Source of the DNA: an uncultured Lachnospiraceae bacterium
GTDB taxonomy: Bacteria; Bacillota; Clostridia; Lachnospirales; Lachnospiraceae
Assembly: GCA_947625875.1 (NCBI GenBank)
Contig: CANQQG010000009.1
Span: 1-55,749, forward strand
Length of the DNA: 55,749 bases
Reading direction: 5' to 3'
Below, piece after piece: positions 25,149-32,905 of the stretch. The position numbers and the translations under genes are program-made. Position 1 is the first letter of the stretch. Each line of letters begins with the position of its first letter. The notes beneath the pieces are model-generated. The model was not told the DNA's origin and ran no database searches. It saw only the letters and a list, made by a program, of their open reading frames with translations.

Positions 25149-25577
25149 ATGTTACAGAACTTATCAGCGTTATGTATGCTTGGGATATGCAGCTGTGAGG
25201 ATATCAGGAAAAAAGAAATAAGCGGGAAGGCTCTGGCTTTCTTTTTGGCGGAAGGGATTTTGGGATGTCTGCTTTTGTGGAAATTTCCGCCGGTTTCAGT
25301 TTTGGCGGCGTTGGTTCCGGGATTTGCGCTTTGGGCGGGCGCATATATATCAAAGGGCGCGGTCGGGGCCGGGGACGGGCTTCTGATCATGCTGCTGGCG
25401 TTGTTTCTTCCTACAGAAACGGTTTATCTGCTTGTTTTTTACGCTTTGTTTTTTTCGGCAATGTACGCGTTATTTTTGTTTGTTGTAAAAAAGAAGGGAA
25501 GGGATCATCCGATCCCGTTCGTGCCGTTTTTATTGCTGGGGTATTTGGGCGCATGGTTATCGTCCGGCGGTTTTTAG
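25149..25577 (+). CDS. Second prepilin peptidase (A24 type), compact
   Basis: This 142-residue membrane protein carries both catalytic aspartates of A24 peptidases, D18 in CSCEDIRKKEISG and D76 in the GAVGAGDGLL motif, between hydrophobic helices. It is shorter and sequence-divergent from the peptidase at 17543-18055, so it is not a recent duplicate. GGGAGG lies before ATG 25149. Two A24 proteins in one operon may split work between the main pilin and the TadE-like proteins. It overlaps no neighbour; the gap to the next gene is 29 nt. Confidence 0.85.
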   Translation: MLQNLSALCMLGICSCEDIRKKEISGKALAFFLAEGILGCLLLWKFPPVSVLAALVPGFALWAGAYISKGAVGAGDGLLIMLLALFLPTETVYLLVFYALFFSAMYALFLFVVKKKGRDHPIPFVPFLLLGYLGAWLSSGGF

Positions 25578-25606
25578 GCGCATATATGCAAAAAAGGGGA
25601 CAGGGG

Positions 25607-25837
25607 ATGGAAAACAGAAAATTGCATTTTCGCGGGAGCTTTACGGTTGAGGCCGCATTTTTGGCGCCGCTTATTTTATTTAGTATTGCCGGAGGCATTC
25701 ATCTGGGGTTTACGCTTTATGGAGAGGTAAGAGAGACAACGGTAATTTCGGAAGAGATCAATGAATTTTATCCGGTTGAGATCGTAAGGAAAAAGCTGCA
25801 GATCGATCAGATTCTGGAAACCGGAGAGGGAGATTAA
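25607..25837 (+). CDS. Small TadE-like pseudopilin
   Basis: This 76-residue protein has the TadE pattern GSFTVEAAFLAPLILFSIAG, with the glutamate ahead of a hydrophobic helix, and then a short hydrophilic tail. It could be a minor pilin or tip component. ATG 25607 follows AAAAGGGGACAGGGG. An in-frame ATG at 25586 would add seven residues. It ends 4 nt before the FHA gene, so the two are tightly linked. Confidence 0.78.
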   Translation: MENRKLHFRGSFTVEAAFLAPLILFSIAGGIHLGFTLYGEVRETTVISEEINEFYPVEIVRKKLQIDQILETGEGD

Positions 25838-25841
25838 GATC

Positions 25842-27026
25842 ATGATACAGAAAACAGAATATATAAGGAAACTCAATCACAGCAGCCTGCTTTTGACGGC
25901 GGAAGGCGCCTGTGAGGAGGAAACGGACAGCATTGAGATGTTTCACTATAACAAAATACCATATTTTTTAAATATGCAAAGACAGGTTCAGGATGGAAAA
26001 ACGCAATTGAGCTATGACATAACAGGGAAACGGCCTTTGGATCAGATGCTGGAAGTAAAGGCGCTGGAGCATACATTGCTGAAAAAGATTTTTTTCGCAT
26101 TGGCGCAGGCCTGCATACAGGCTGAAAATTATATGCTGTCGGAGGACGATATCGTATTAAAGCCGGAACTGATCTTTCTGGATGGGTCAACAGACCGGAT
26201 TTTATTTTGCTATGTTCCCCAAAACCAATGCAATATACGGCAGCAGTTCTGTGAATTTATGGAATATCTTTTACAGCGGCTGGATCATAAGGATGAGGCG
26301 GCTGTACAGCTTGGCTATGGTGTTTATCAAAAGATCAGGGACGAGGCGGAGGGTCTTTTTGCGGCGCTTTCACAGATACAGACAGAAAAAATGCCGCTTC
26401 CGCTTCCAGATGGGAAGGAGCCGGAGCGGGAAACATACGGGTATGCGGATTTTGCGCCGGAACCGGAGCGGGAGGAGAAGCGGCGGGAAGAAATTTCTGC
26501 GGAAGAAACGATAAAAAAGAAGAAAAAGGAAAAAGCTGTGGATTTAGAGGAAATGGCTGTAAAAGAACCGGTAAAAAAACAGGCGACAGAAAAAATAAAA
26601 AGTATGATAAAGAAGAAATTATATACGGACAGCTATCGCGATATGGAGGATGCGCCTGTTTATGAACCGGAAGCAGAAACAGAGGAGGAGCCATGTCATC
26701 CGACGGTATGCCTGGCGCAGGATATGGAAGGGCAGCTGAACCGTTTCGTTTATCAGGGAATGGACCGGAGCAGAGATTTCCAGTGCGCGGGAGAACGGCT
26801 GATTGTCGGGAGCAGCCAAAAGGAGAGCGATATCTGTATTCCCCTGCCGGTGATCAGCAGAGTGCATGCAAAAATAGAACTGAGCGGACAGGGGACGTTT
26901 ATTGAGGATCTGAATTCTACCAACGGGACGCTTGTTAATGGCGAAATGATAAAATACCGGGAGAGAAGAATGCTGAAAAGCGGCGATATCATAAGCTTTG
27001 CGGGCGAGGCGTATAGTTTTCATTGA
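25842..27026 (+). CDS. DUF6382 and FHA domain protein
   Basis: This 394-residue cytoplasmic protein has a globular N-terminal domain (about 1-180) resembling DUF6382. A charged Lys/Glu linker (about 200-260) follows, then a C-terminal forkhead-associated domain (about 305-394). FHA hallmarks are visible: LIVGSSQKESDI, then IPLPVISRVHAKIE, then LNSTNGTLVNG. FHA domains bind phosphothreonine, so the protein probably links the pilus locus to a Ser/Thr kinase encoded elsewhere; no kinase is in this window. It closes the Tad operon. Confidence 0.85.
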   Translation: MIQKTEYIRKLNHSSLLLTAEGACEEETDSIEMFHYNKIPYFLNMQRQVQDGKTQLSYDITGKRPLDQMLEVKALEHTLLKKIFFALAQACIQAENYMLSEDDIVLKPELIFLDGSTDRILFCYVPQNQCNIRQQFCEFMEYLLQRLDHKDEAAVQLGYGVYQKIRDEAEGLFAALSQIQTEKMPLPLPDGKEPERETYGYADFAPEPEREEKRREEISAEETIKKKKKEKAVDLEEMAVKEPVKKQATEKIKSMIKKKLYTDSYRDMEDAPVYEPEAETEEEPCHPTVCLAQDMEGQLNRFVYQGMDRSRDFQCAGERLIVGSSQKESDICIPLPVISRVHAKIELSGQGTFIEDLNSTNGTLVNGEMIKYRERRMLKSGDIISFAGEAYSFH

Positions 27027-27051
27027 CAGTATGGAAAATTCGTGTTAGAGT
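27023..27051 (+). promoter_or_regulatory. Promoter of the rhomboid gene
   Basis: Consensus TTGACA at 27023-27028 overlaps the FHA gene stop codon. TAGAGT at 27046-27051 follows after 17 bp. This makes the rhomboid gene separately transcribed from the Tad operon. Confidence 0.7.
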
Positions 27052-27084
27052 TTTGCCAAAAAGACAGAGGAAGGCGTTTGTGAT

Positions 27085-27714
27085 ATGGAAAAAAATGTGT
27101 GGCTGCACAGGATCCTGTATCAGGAGGACGGAAACCGCCGCGCTGTCGTATGTATCGCGCTTATTGTCATAAACGTGCTGATATGGGGGATATTAGAACT
27201 GACAGGCGATACATTTGACAGCAATTTTATCCTGGCGCATGGCGGCATGTATCCGCCGCTGCTCACAGAAAATAAAGAGTATTACCGGTTATTTACGGCG
27301 ATGTTTTTGCATTTCGGGCCGCAGCATCTGGCAAATAATATGATTCTTTTAGGGGCGGCGGGGGATAAGCTGGAAAAGACAACCGGCAGTGTGCGTTTCC
27401 TTTTGATTTATCTTGGCGCGGGGCTGCTCGGAAGCCTCTTTTCGTTTTACGGTATGCTGCAGACGGGCGATTATGCGGTAAGCGCCGGGGCTTCGGGGGC
27501 TGTTTTTGGCATTATAGGCGCGCTGCTTTGGGCGGCTGTTTATAACCGGGGTAAAGTGGAAGGGCTGACGGTAAAAGGACTGCTGGTCATGATCGCGCTT
27601 TGCCTGTATTATGGGATTACGACGACGGGCGTAGATAATCGCGCGCATATCGGAGGGGCGATCGGCGGATTTATTCTTTGTATACTTTTTTACAGAAAAA
27701 ACGCGAACGCTTGA
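27085..27714 (+). CDS. Rhomboid-family intramembrane serine protease
   Basis: This 209-residue membrane protein has six to seven helices and both parts of the rhomboid catalytic dyad: the GASG motif at 135-138 (Ser137) and His188 in NRAHIGGAIGGF. The HLANNMILLG segment near 81-90 is the conserved His/Asn region in helix 2. Such proteases cut single-pass membrane proteins inside the bilayer. Its position after a pilus operon makes TadE-like or pilin proteins possible targets, but that is speculation. AGAGGAAGG precedes the ATG. Confidence 0.92.
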   Translation: MEKNVWLHRILYQEDGNRRAVVCIALIVINVLIWGILELTGDTFDSNFILAHGGMYPPLLTENKEYYRLFTAMFLHFGPQHLANNMILLGAAGDKLEKTTGSVRFLLIYLGAGLLGSLFSFYGMLQTGDYAVSAGASGAVFGIIGALLWAAVYNRGKVEGLTVKGLLVMIALCLYYGITTTGVDNRAHIGGAIGGFILCILFYRKNANA

Positions 27715-27739
27715 AATTATGTAAAAAAGTTTATATACT
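27711..27739 (+). promoter_or_regulatory. Promoter of the flavodoxin/SCP2 gene
   Basis: TTGAAA at 27711-27716 overlaps the rhomboid stop codon. TATACT at 27734-27739 follows after 17 bp. The start codon is 19 nt beyond the -10 box, so the leader is very short. Confidence 0.65.
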
Positions 27740-27758
27740 AAAGATGGAGGTATCTTTT

Positions 27759-28757
27759 ATGAGAGTAAATATTTATTATGGCGGCAGGGGTGTGCTGGAC
27801 GATCCGACTTTGTATGTAATCGGCAAAATGCAGGAGGTTTTAGAGGAACTTCGCGTTACGGTAGAGCGGTACAATATTTATGAGCAGAAAAACAGCATCG
27901 CGACACTGCCGCAGACATTAAAGGAAGCGGATGGGATCATCCTTGCGACAACGGTGGAATGGCTTGGGATCGGCGGTTATATGCAGCAGTTTCTGGATGC
28001 GTGCTGGCTGTATGGGGATAAGGAAAAGATAAGCAAAACATATATGCAGCCGGTCGTTATGTCTACGACTTATGGGGAGCGGGAAGGCGAGATCACGCTT
28101 GAAAACGCATGGGAGATTCTGGGCGGGCTGCCATGCAGCGGATTGTGCGGTTATGTAGACGATCTGTTGACATTTGAGATGAATCAGGACTACTCCCTGA
28201 TTATAGAAAAAAAGGCGGAAAATCTGTACCGGACGATCTCCCAGAAAATGAAGAGCCTGCCGACGAGCAATCAGGCAGTGACAAAAACGGTGCTGCGGAC
28301 GCAGGATCTGGGCCTCACGCCGCAGGAAAGCGAACAGTTATCGAAGTATGTTTCGGATGATTCTTATGTAAAGAAACAGAAAGAGGATATTGAGGAGCTT
28401 GCGAGCAAATTTAAGGGATTGCTTGATAAGACAGAGGAAGAGGATGACGCGATTGCTTATCTGACGGATTTTGAATCCCATTTTAAACCGCAGGAGGGCT
28501 TCCATGCGAAATATCTCTTTATTATAGAAGGGAAAAAGAAGCCGCTTGTCATTGCAGTGGAGGAAGATGACGTGCAGTGCAGCTACGGCAAGCAGGATGG
28601 AATAGACGTATATGCGAAAATGACAACAGACGTCATAGAACGCATCATAGCTGGAAACATGACGTTCCAGAGAGCGTTTATGACAGGAGAACTGACAGCG
28701 AAAGGGAATTTCAAGACGCTTCGGATGTTGGACGAGGTATTTGATTTTACAGCATAA
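27759..28757 (+). CDS. Flavodoxin-like and SCP2-like fusion protein
   Basis: In this 332-residue protein, residues 1-150 look like an NADPH-dependent FMN reductase/flavodoxin fold: MRVNIYYGGRG, then ADGIILATTVEWLGIGGYMQ, where the loop would cradle FMN. A charged helical linker (about 170-225) follows. Residues 230-332 resemble an SCP2 sterol-carrier domain (FHAKYLFIIEGKKKPLVI, then MTFQRAFMTGELTAKGNF). Such a domain could bind a lipid or hydrophobic substrate beside the flavin. Function is unknown. GGAGG lies before the ATG. Confidence 0.75.
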   Translation: MRVNIYYGGRGVLDDPTLYVIGKMQEVLEELRVTVERYNIYEQKNSIATLPQTLKEADGIILATTVEWLGIGGYMQQFLDACWLYGDKEKISKTYMQPVVMSTTYGEREGEITLENAWEILGGLPCSGLCGYVDDLLTFEMNQDYSLIIEKKAENLYRTISQKMKSLPTSNQAVTKTVLRTQDLGLTPQESEQLSKYVSDDSYVKKQKEDIEELASKFKGLLDKTEEEDDAIAYLTDFESHFKPQEGFHAKYLFIIEGKKKPLVIAVEEDDVQCSYGKQDGIDVYAKMTTDVIERIIAGNMTFQRAFMTGELTAKGNFKTLRMLDEVFDFTA

Positions 28758-28759
28758 CG

Positions 28760-28812
28760 GGAATAACGCTGAACCGCAGAGCGGATCGGTTCGTTATTCC
28801 TGCCGGTTTTTA
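28760..28812 (+). terminator. Terminator between convergent genes
   Basis: GGAATAACG at 28760-28768 with GAACCG at 28771-28776 pairs with CGGTTC and CGTTATTCC (28787-28800). TGCCGG and TTTTT follow. It lies at the meeting point of the flavodoxin/SCP2 gene and the minus-strand kinase gene. Confidence 0.72.
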
Positions 28813-29469
28813 AATACAGCCTTTTTTCTGATGCGTGGAAGTGGGAAGCTGAATTGAAAATGTGCAGCCTTTTCCATAGTGATTTTGCAGGGTGATCGCA
28901 CCGCCATGTTTTTCAATGATCTGTCTTGTAATGGGAAGGCCGAGTCCGGTGCCGTTCTCCTTGGAAGTTGTAAAAAGGTCAAACACCTTATCTTCAAATT
29001 CCGGTGGAATACCGCCTCCTTCGTCGATCAGGTCGATTTGGATAAAAGAATCGTTGTAGGATGAACGGACAATGATGCAGCCGTTTTCGTCCATAGCTTC
29101 GGCAGAATTTTTTAACAGGTTAAACATGGTTTGTTTCAGCTTGGTTTCATCTCCGTTGATAAAAGGGAGCGGGGCGCTTAAGTCCAGTTTTACTTTCATG
29201 GAAGGAAACGTGTCGTTGAAATTCAGACAGACGCTTTCAATCAACTGATTGAAATCCAATGGCTGGCAGCATATGTGATCCATGTTTCCGTTCAAAGAGA
29301 TTTCCAGGATCATGGTTTTTAAATATAAAATTTCCTGCTTGGTATTTTGCCAGTGGAGTTCCTGATTCAGATTAGGACACTTATGATCCAGAAGCTGCAT
29401 AGAACTGTTAATAATTGTGACGGTGTTTTTGATTTCATGAAAGATACGATGATAATCTAAAGAATTCAT
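28810..29469 (-). CDS. Soluble orphan histidine kinase
   Basis: This 219-residue kinase has no sensor or membrane part. It begins almost directly with the H-box (FHEIKNTV, His11) and has the N-box (LLKNSAEAM, Asn121), G1 (DEGGGIP, Asp149) and G2 (GTGLGLP, about 173-179) ATP-binding motifs. Such minimal kinases receive input through a partner protein. No response regulator lies beside it, so the partner must be elsewhere. AGAAAGGATGG precedes the ATG. It is divergent from the HIT gene and convergent with the flavodoxin/SCP2 gene. Confidence 0.9.
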   Translation of the reverse strand: MNSLDYHRIFHEIKNTVTIINSSMQLLDHKCPNLNQELHWQNTKQEILYLKTMILEISLNGNMDHICCQPLDFNQLIESVCLNFNDTFPSMKVKLDLSAPLPFINGDETKLKQTMFNLLKNSAEAMDENGCIIVRSSYNDSFIQIDLIDEGGGIPPEFEDKVFDLFTTSKENGTGLGLPITRQIIEKHGGAITLQNHYGKGCTFSIQLPTSTHQKKGCI

Positions 29470-29650
29470 AATGCCATCCTTTCTGCTAAATTTGCGGTTG
29501 TCTGAAAATAGACAAAGGTTATGTAGTGACGAAACAAAAATAGTTTTTTCAAATATGTCAAATATCGTAGCATTTTTTCATGTCGGATACAAGCATATTT
29601 TGGAAATAATGAGTGAAAATTATGTTTTTTTATGAAAAAGGAGAAGAAAA

Positions 29651-30070
29651 ATGATGGAAAAGGATTGTATTTTTTGTAAAATAGCCGCGGGAGAAATTCC
29701 GGCAAGGACAATTTATGAGGACAATGAGTTTCGGGTGATTCTGGATGCGAGCCCGGCGTCCAAAGGTCATGCGCTGATCCTTCCAAAGGAGCATTATGCG
29801 AATATCTATGAGATTGATGAAGAGATCATCGCAAAAGCCGCGAAGCTGGCTAAGAGGCTTGCCGCCCATATGACGGAGACACTGGGCTGTGACGGGTTTA
29901 ATATCGTGCAGAATAACGGGGAAGTGGCAGGGCAGACGGTGTTCCATTTCCATATGCACCTGATCCCGCGTTATAAGGAGATGAAAAACGATGATATTTT
30001 GCATTGGACGCATGAGGCGTTTACGGATGAGGAGCAGGATGAGATCTGTGCAAAACTGCAGATGAAATAA
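29651..30070 (+). CDS. HIT-family nucleotide-binding protein
   Basis: This 139-residue histidine-triad protein has its triad at His99, His101 and His103 in HFHMHLIPR. It also has the N-terminal CIFCKIAAGEIPA motif, whose cysteines are typical of Hint-like members, and LDASPASKGHALILPK. The family hydrolyses purine nucleotide phosphoramidates and related adenylates. The substrate here is not known. AGGAG lies before two adjacent ATG codons (29651, 29654), either of which may be used. Confidence 0.94.
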   Translation: MMEKDCIFCKIAAGEIPARTIYEDNEFRVILDASPASKGHALILPKEHYANIYEIDEEIIAKAAKLAKRLAAHMTETLGCDGFNIVQNNGEVAGQTVFHFHMHLIPRYKEMKNDDILHWTHEAFTDEEQDEICAKLQMK

Positions 30071-30114
30071 CTGGAGACGAAAAGCTGTTTTTGATCTGGG
30101 AAAGAAATTTTTCT

Positions 30115-30441
30115 GCAATTTCGGATTCCGGAAAAGGTGGATCACCAGAAGGTGACATTTGTGAACTGCTATGGAATTACGCTGGCTGGCGCGGTGAAAG
30201 AGCAGTGTTCCGGGCTTTATGCATAAACAATGGCGGAGCGGGGCTTCTGACGGTTGCGTTTGATCCTTCGTTTACGGGTGAGAGCGGCTACCATGCGCGT
30301 TCCCTGAATTCTGACGGCGGTTGGAATGTGATTGGCTGCGAATCCTTTATGAACCAGCCAATCAATACGTACAGCAATGAGATTCGCAGCGCTGTCCTGA
30401 TTATGCATGGGGAAGCATTTTTTAACAGCTATATGAAGTGA
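30115..30441 (+). pseudogene. Decayed alpha/beta hydrolase remnant
   Basis: Protein fragments of one alpha/beta hydrolase appear in changing frames. FRIPEKVDHQKVTFVNCYGI begins near 30117, then TLAGAVKEQCSGLYA runs to a stop near 30225. TMAERGF ends at a stop in another frame, LLTVAFDPSFTGESG follows, and AVLIMHGEAFFNSYMK ends the remnant at 30441. Each resembles a part of the dienelactone-hydrolase-like proteins common in gut Clostridia, where the intervening hundreds of residues hold the nucleophile. Stops, frame changes and large deletions make it non-functional. Confidence 0.7.
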
Positions 30442-30510
30442 GGCAGTTGCATACGCTGGCGGAATACGGCGGGATTTCCGGAGAATAATAGATATTGTAT
30501 GCGTGTGGCA

Positions 30511-30552
30511 GGGACTGGAAACCAAAGAACGGGTTTCCGGTTCCTGATTTTT
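30511..30552 (+). terminator. Intrinsic terminator upstream of the AAA/RloB islet
   Basis: GGGACTGGAAACC at 30511-30523 pairs with GGTTTCCGGTTCC at 30532-30544 (13 bp, with wobbles). TGA and TTTTT follow. It isolates the downstream defence-like genes from read-through. Confidence 0.8.
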
Positions 30553-30590
30553 GTTATTTGTTTTTGATAATTGTCCGGATAGTTCGTGGG

Positions 30591-30612
30591 ATATTATATT
30601 TAAATATAATAT
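30591..30612 (+). repeat. 22-bp perfect AT palindrome upstream of the AAA ATPase gene
   Basis: ATATTATATTT at 30591-30601 is followed by its exact reverse complement at 30602-30612. It ends 16 bp before the -35 box of the predicted promoter, a good position for an operator. Being pure A/T it could also be a cruciform or chance. Confidence 0.7.
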
Positions 30613-30628
30613 ATTTTGTGAAAAAATA

Positions 30629-30656
30629 TTGCATAAAAAATATTTTTTGCTATAAT
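30629..30656 (+). promoter_or_regulatory. Promoter of the AAA ATPase / RloB-like pair
   Basis: TTGCAT at 30629-30634 and TATAAT at 30651-30656 are separated by 16 bp. The ATG lies 39 nt downstream of the -10 box. Confidence 0.65.
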
Positions 30657-30695
30657 AATGATCGGGAGAATAAATGTAACCTGGAGGAATGCGTC

Positions 30696-31964
30696 ATGAT
30701 TATAGAGCTGCGAGCGAAAAATTGCTATGCATTTGAGGATGAAATATCGTTTTCCATGAAGGCGGATATGCGCAATAAGAAATTTGGAACCAATGTTCAT
30801 ACAGAAAACAATTTTAATGTGCTAAAAACAGCAGGAATTTACGGGCCTAATAACGCAGGGAAAACCTGTCTGATTAAATGTATCAGGGCGATAAAAAATG
30901 TTATTTTAAATAGGAAAAACAGACTGATGGCTAATATATTTACAGAGAGCGACGTATGTGAGTTGGGCGTCACATTTATGGTATCCGGAAGAAAGTTTTC
31001 ATATGACTTTCGGTATGATACTGAAAAGGAAGAGTATATATATGAGGCTTTTTCGGAGATATTAAAAGATCAATACAACAACGAAAAAGAAGTTTGCTGG
31101 TTGAAAAAAGATACGATTGGCGAAATCTATGAATGTGTTGATAAAAACGTGTTGTCTATGATTCCGGTTGTATCCAAAAATAACTTGCTATGTTATGTAA
31201 TTGATACAAGCAGGTTTGAGCGGATTAACGAAATGAAGCGGATTCTTGTCGGATTTGCAGAAAAAATTGACGTTATCAATATGAACAATATTCCGATGGA
31301 ACATACCATTGAACTGATGAAAAATAAAAATCAGCTGCAGCAAAAGATTGTCGAATTTATTAAGAATGCTGACCTGTATCTGGATGATTTTGAATATGTG
31401 GATATGGATAAGATCCGTGTCAAAGCGGGAGAAAGTGATGAAAAACCGGAGGAAAATGTGCTCGATCTGCCTGAGAAAATTATGGATCAAATCAGATTGG
31501 TTTCCACATATAAGGGCGTTCATGTGCCAAGTATGCTGTTTGATTCTACGGGAACAAAGAAAATTGCCGCCATTGCAGGTTATGTCATAGAAGCGCTTGA
31601 ACAGGGGCGGATTCTGATTGTAGATGAGTTGGATAGCAGTGTTCACTTTAAACTTACCAGAGCGATAGCAGCGTTATTTAATAATGAGCTGAATGCCAGC
31701 GCCCAGATGATATTTACTGTGCATGATATTAATCTTATGGATTGCAGGAGAATGTTCCGCAAAGAACAAATTTGGTTTGTCCATAAGGATGAGGAGGGGG
31801 TGTATGTGTATTCCCTTGCTGATTTTACTGCGCAGCAGGGAGTCCGGGATACGACGGATATTATGGAAAAATATAGAAAAGGCGCTCTTGGCGCTTTGCC
31901 GGATCCGGAACTGATCAACTCTCTGCTCAGTATCAATGGGAATGTAAAGGGAGGAGGATGCTGA
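30696..31964 (+). CDS. AAA-family ATPase, RloA/AbiLi-like
   Basis: This 422-residue ATPase of the AAA_15/OLD-like type has Walker A GPNNAGKT at residues 50-57, a Walker B RILIVDELDSSVH with Asp310 and Glu311, and FTVHDINLMD afterwards as the H-loop region. The middle (about 90-250) is a variable helical insert. This layout is that of RloA/AbiLi ATPases that pair with a Toprim-like effector in phage defence. TGGAGG precedes the ATG. Its stop overlaps the next gene by one base (TGATG). The coding sequence is clearly more AT-rich than its surroundings, suggesting transfer. Confidence 0.85.
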   Translation: MIIELRAKNCYAFEDEISFSMKADMRNKKFGTNVHTENNFNVLKTAGIYGPNNAGKTCLIKCIRAIKNVILNRKNRLMANIFTESDVCELGVTFMVSGRKFSYDFRYDTEKEEYIYEAFSEILKDQYNNEKEVCWLKKDTIGEIYECVDKNVLSMIPVVSKNNLLCYVIDTSRFERINEMKRILVGFAEKIDVINMNNIPMEHTIELMKNKNQLQQKIVEFIKNADLYLDDFEYVDMDKIRVKAGESDEKPEENVLDLPEKIMDQIRLVSTYKGVHVPSMLFDSTGTKKIAAIAGYVIEALEQGRILIVDELDSSVHFKLTRAIAALFNNELNASAQMIFTVHDINLMDCRRMFRKEQIWFVHKDEEGVYVYSLADFTAQQGVRDTTDIMEKYRKGALGALPDPELINSLLSINGNVKGGGC

Positions 31965-32587
31965 TGGCAAATAAGCTCCCTAAGATTCTGGATAAGCACA
32001 AAATATGTATTATTTGTGAGGGCAATGAGGAATACGAGTATCTGAATCGTTTGAAAGAATTAAAAGTATGGGATGAGCAGTATGATATCTCGTTGGTTAA
32101 TGCTGAGGGTAATGGAAATATTCCGGCGAGATATCAGGACTGTTATCAGAATGGGACATATGAGGAAGTGCTTGTATTTTGTGATACCGAAAAGAAGCCG
32201 CATGAGCAGTATGTGGATATTAAACGAAAAATTAATGAGTTTCATGGTGTGGATAGCGCCGCGGATGAAGTTGTAATATTTGCAAACCCCTGTACCATGC
32301 AAATAATAATCAAGCATTGGACGGATGAGAATATCAAGTCGCCGGGCAAAAAGGTTAATGCTCCATTGATAGAGAAATATACAGGGGTAGAGAATTACAA
32401 AGGAAGAGATGACCAGATTAAAAAGGTTATGAAGGAAATTACTGCTGAGAATTATCGGGATATGCGATATCGTGTAAATCAGATGGAAGATAATGATGTT
32501 ATAATTGGAAGTAGTAATTTTGGTAGATTTATGAATTATTTTGAAGGATATACAGCCTGGATGGAAAAAATTAATCAACGGCTGTAA
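31964..32587 (+). CDS. RloB/AbiLii-like Toprim-fold protein
   Basis: This 207-residue protein begins its core with ICIICEGNEEYEYLNRL, a Toprim-like acidic start (Glu19). LVFCDTEKK follows (Asp74), then FANPCTMQIIIKHW (Asn108), which lines up with the NPcfE-W segment of RloB. This suggests a metal-dependent nuclease-like effector partnered with the upstream ATPase, as in AbiL or RloAB. The identification is by pattern and context only. It is translationally coupled to the ATPase (TGATG overlap) behind GGAGG, and is AT-rich like it. Confidence 0.65.
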   Translation: MANKLPKILDKHKICIICEGNEEYEYLNRLKELKVWDEQYDISLVNAEGNGNIPARYQDCYQNGTYEEVLVFCDTEKKPHEQYVDIKRKINEFHGVDSAADEVVIFANPCTMQIIIKHWTDENIKSPGKKVNAPLIEKYTGVENYKGRDDQIKKVMKEITAENYRDMRYRVNQMEDNDVIIGSSNFGRFMNYFEGYTAWMEKINQRL

Positions 32588-32595
32588 ATATAAAC

Positions 32596-32727
32596 TTGAT
32601 TAATCAAGGGGATATTCAGATAACGGGAAGGCAATATGATAAAAGGGATTTGCCTGCTTTTAAAGCGTATAAAGAGAATGTTTTTGCGGAAGAGGGAATG
32701 TCTGAGTATACAGAATATCAACGGTGA
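32596..32727 (+). pseudogene. Unrecognised 43-codon frame in AT-rich debris
   Basis: A frame opening at TTG 32596 reads LINQGDIQITGRQYDKRDLP and continues to a stop at 32725-32727. It has no Shine-Dalgarno site and follows the RloB-like gene by 8 nt. It looks like the tail of a lost gene, but the family is not recognised and it may be chance. Confidence 0.2.
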
Positions 32728-32764
32728 ATTCGATTAAAGTATTCTGCTAAAAGTGATTTATGAT

Positions 32765-32905
32765 ATGAATTTGATAGTAAGCGATGAATTGTTAGAAAAG
32801 ATGCGTGACAAAATTGATTTGCATGAATTAACAGAAGTCGTACTTAGCAAAAATTATTCATTATATTCGATTAATAATTGGTCTCGAAATAACGAACAGA
32901 TGTAG
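32765..32905 (+). CDS. Unrecognised small ORF, 46 residues
   Basis: An ATG-initiated frame encodes MNLIVSDELLEKMRDKIDLH and ends with an NNEQM tail. Its Shine-Dalgarno is poor (AAAGTGAT about 9 nt upstream), it has no recognisable domain, and it shares the AT-rich composition of the preceding islet. It may be a real small gene, a third component of the islet, or debris. The 337-nt gap between the RloB-like gene and the YjbR-family gene holds only this and the preceding fragment. Confidence 0.25.
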   Translation: MNLIVSDELLEKMRDKIDLHELTEVVLSKNYSLYSINNWSRNNEQM

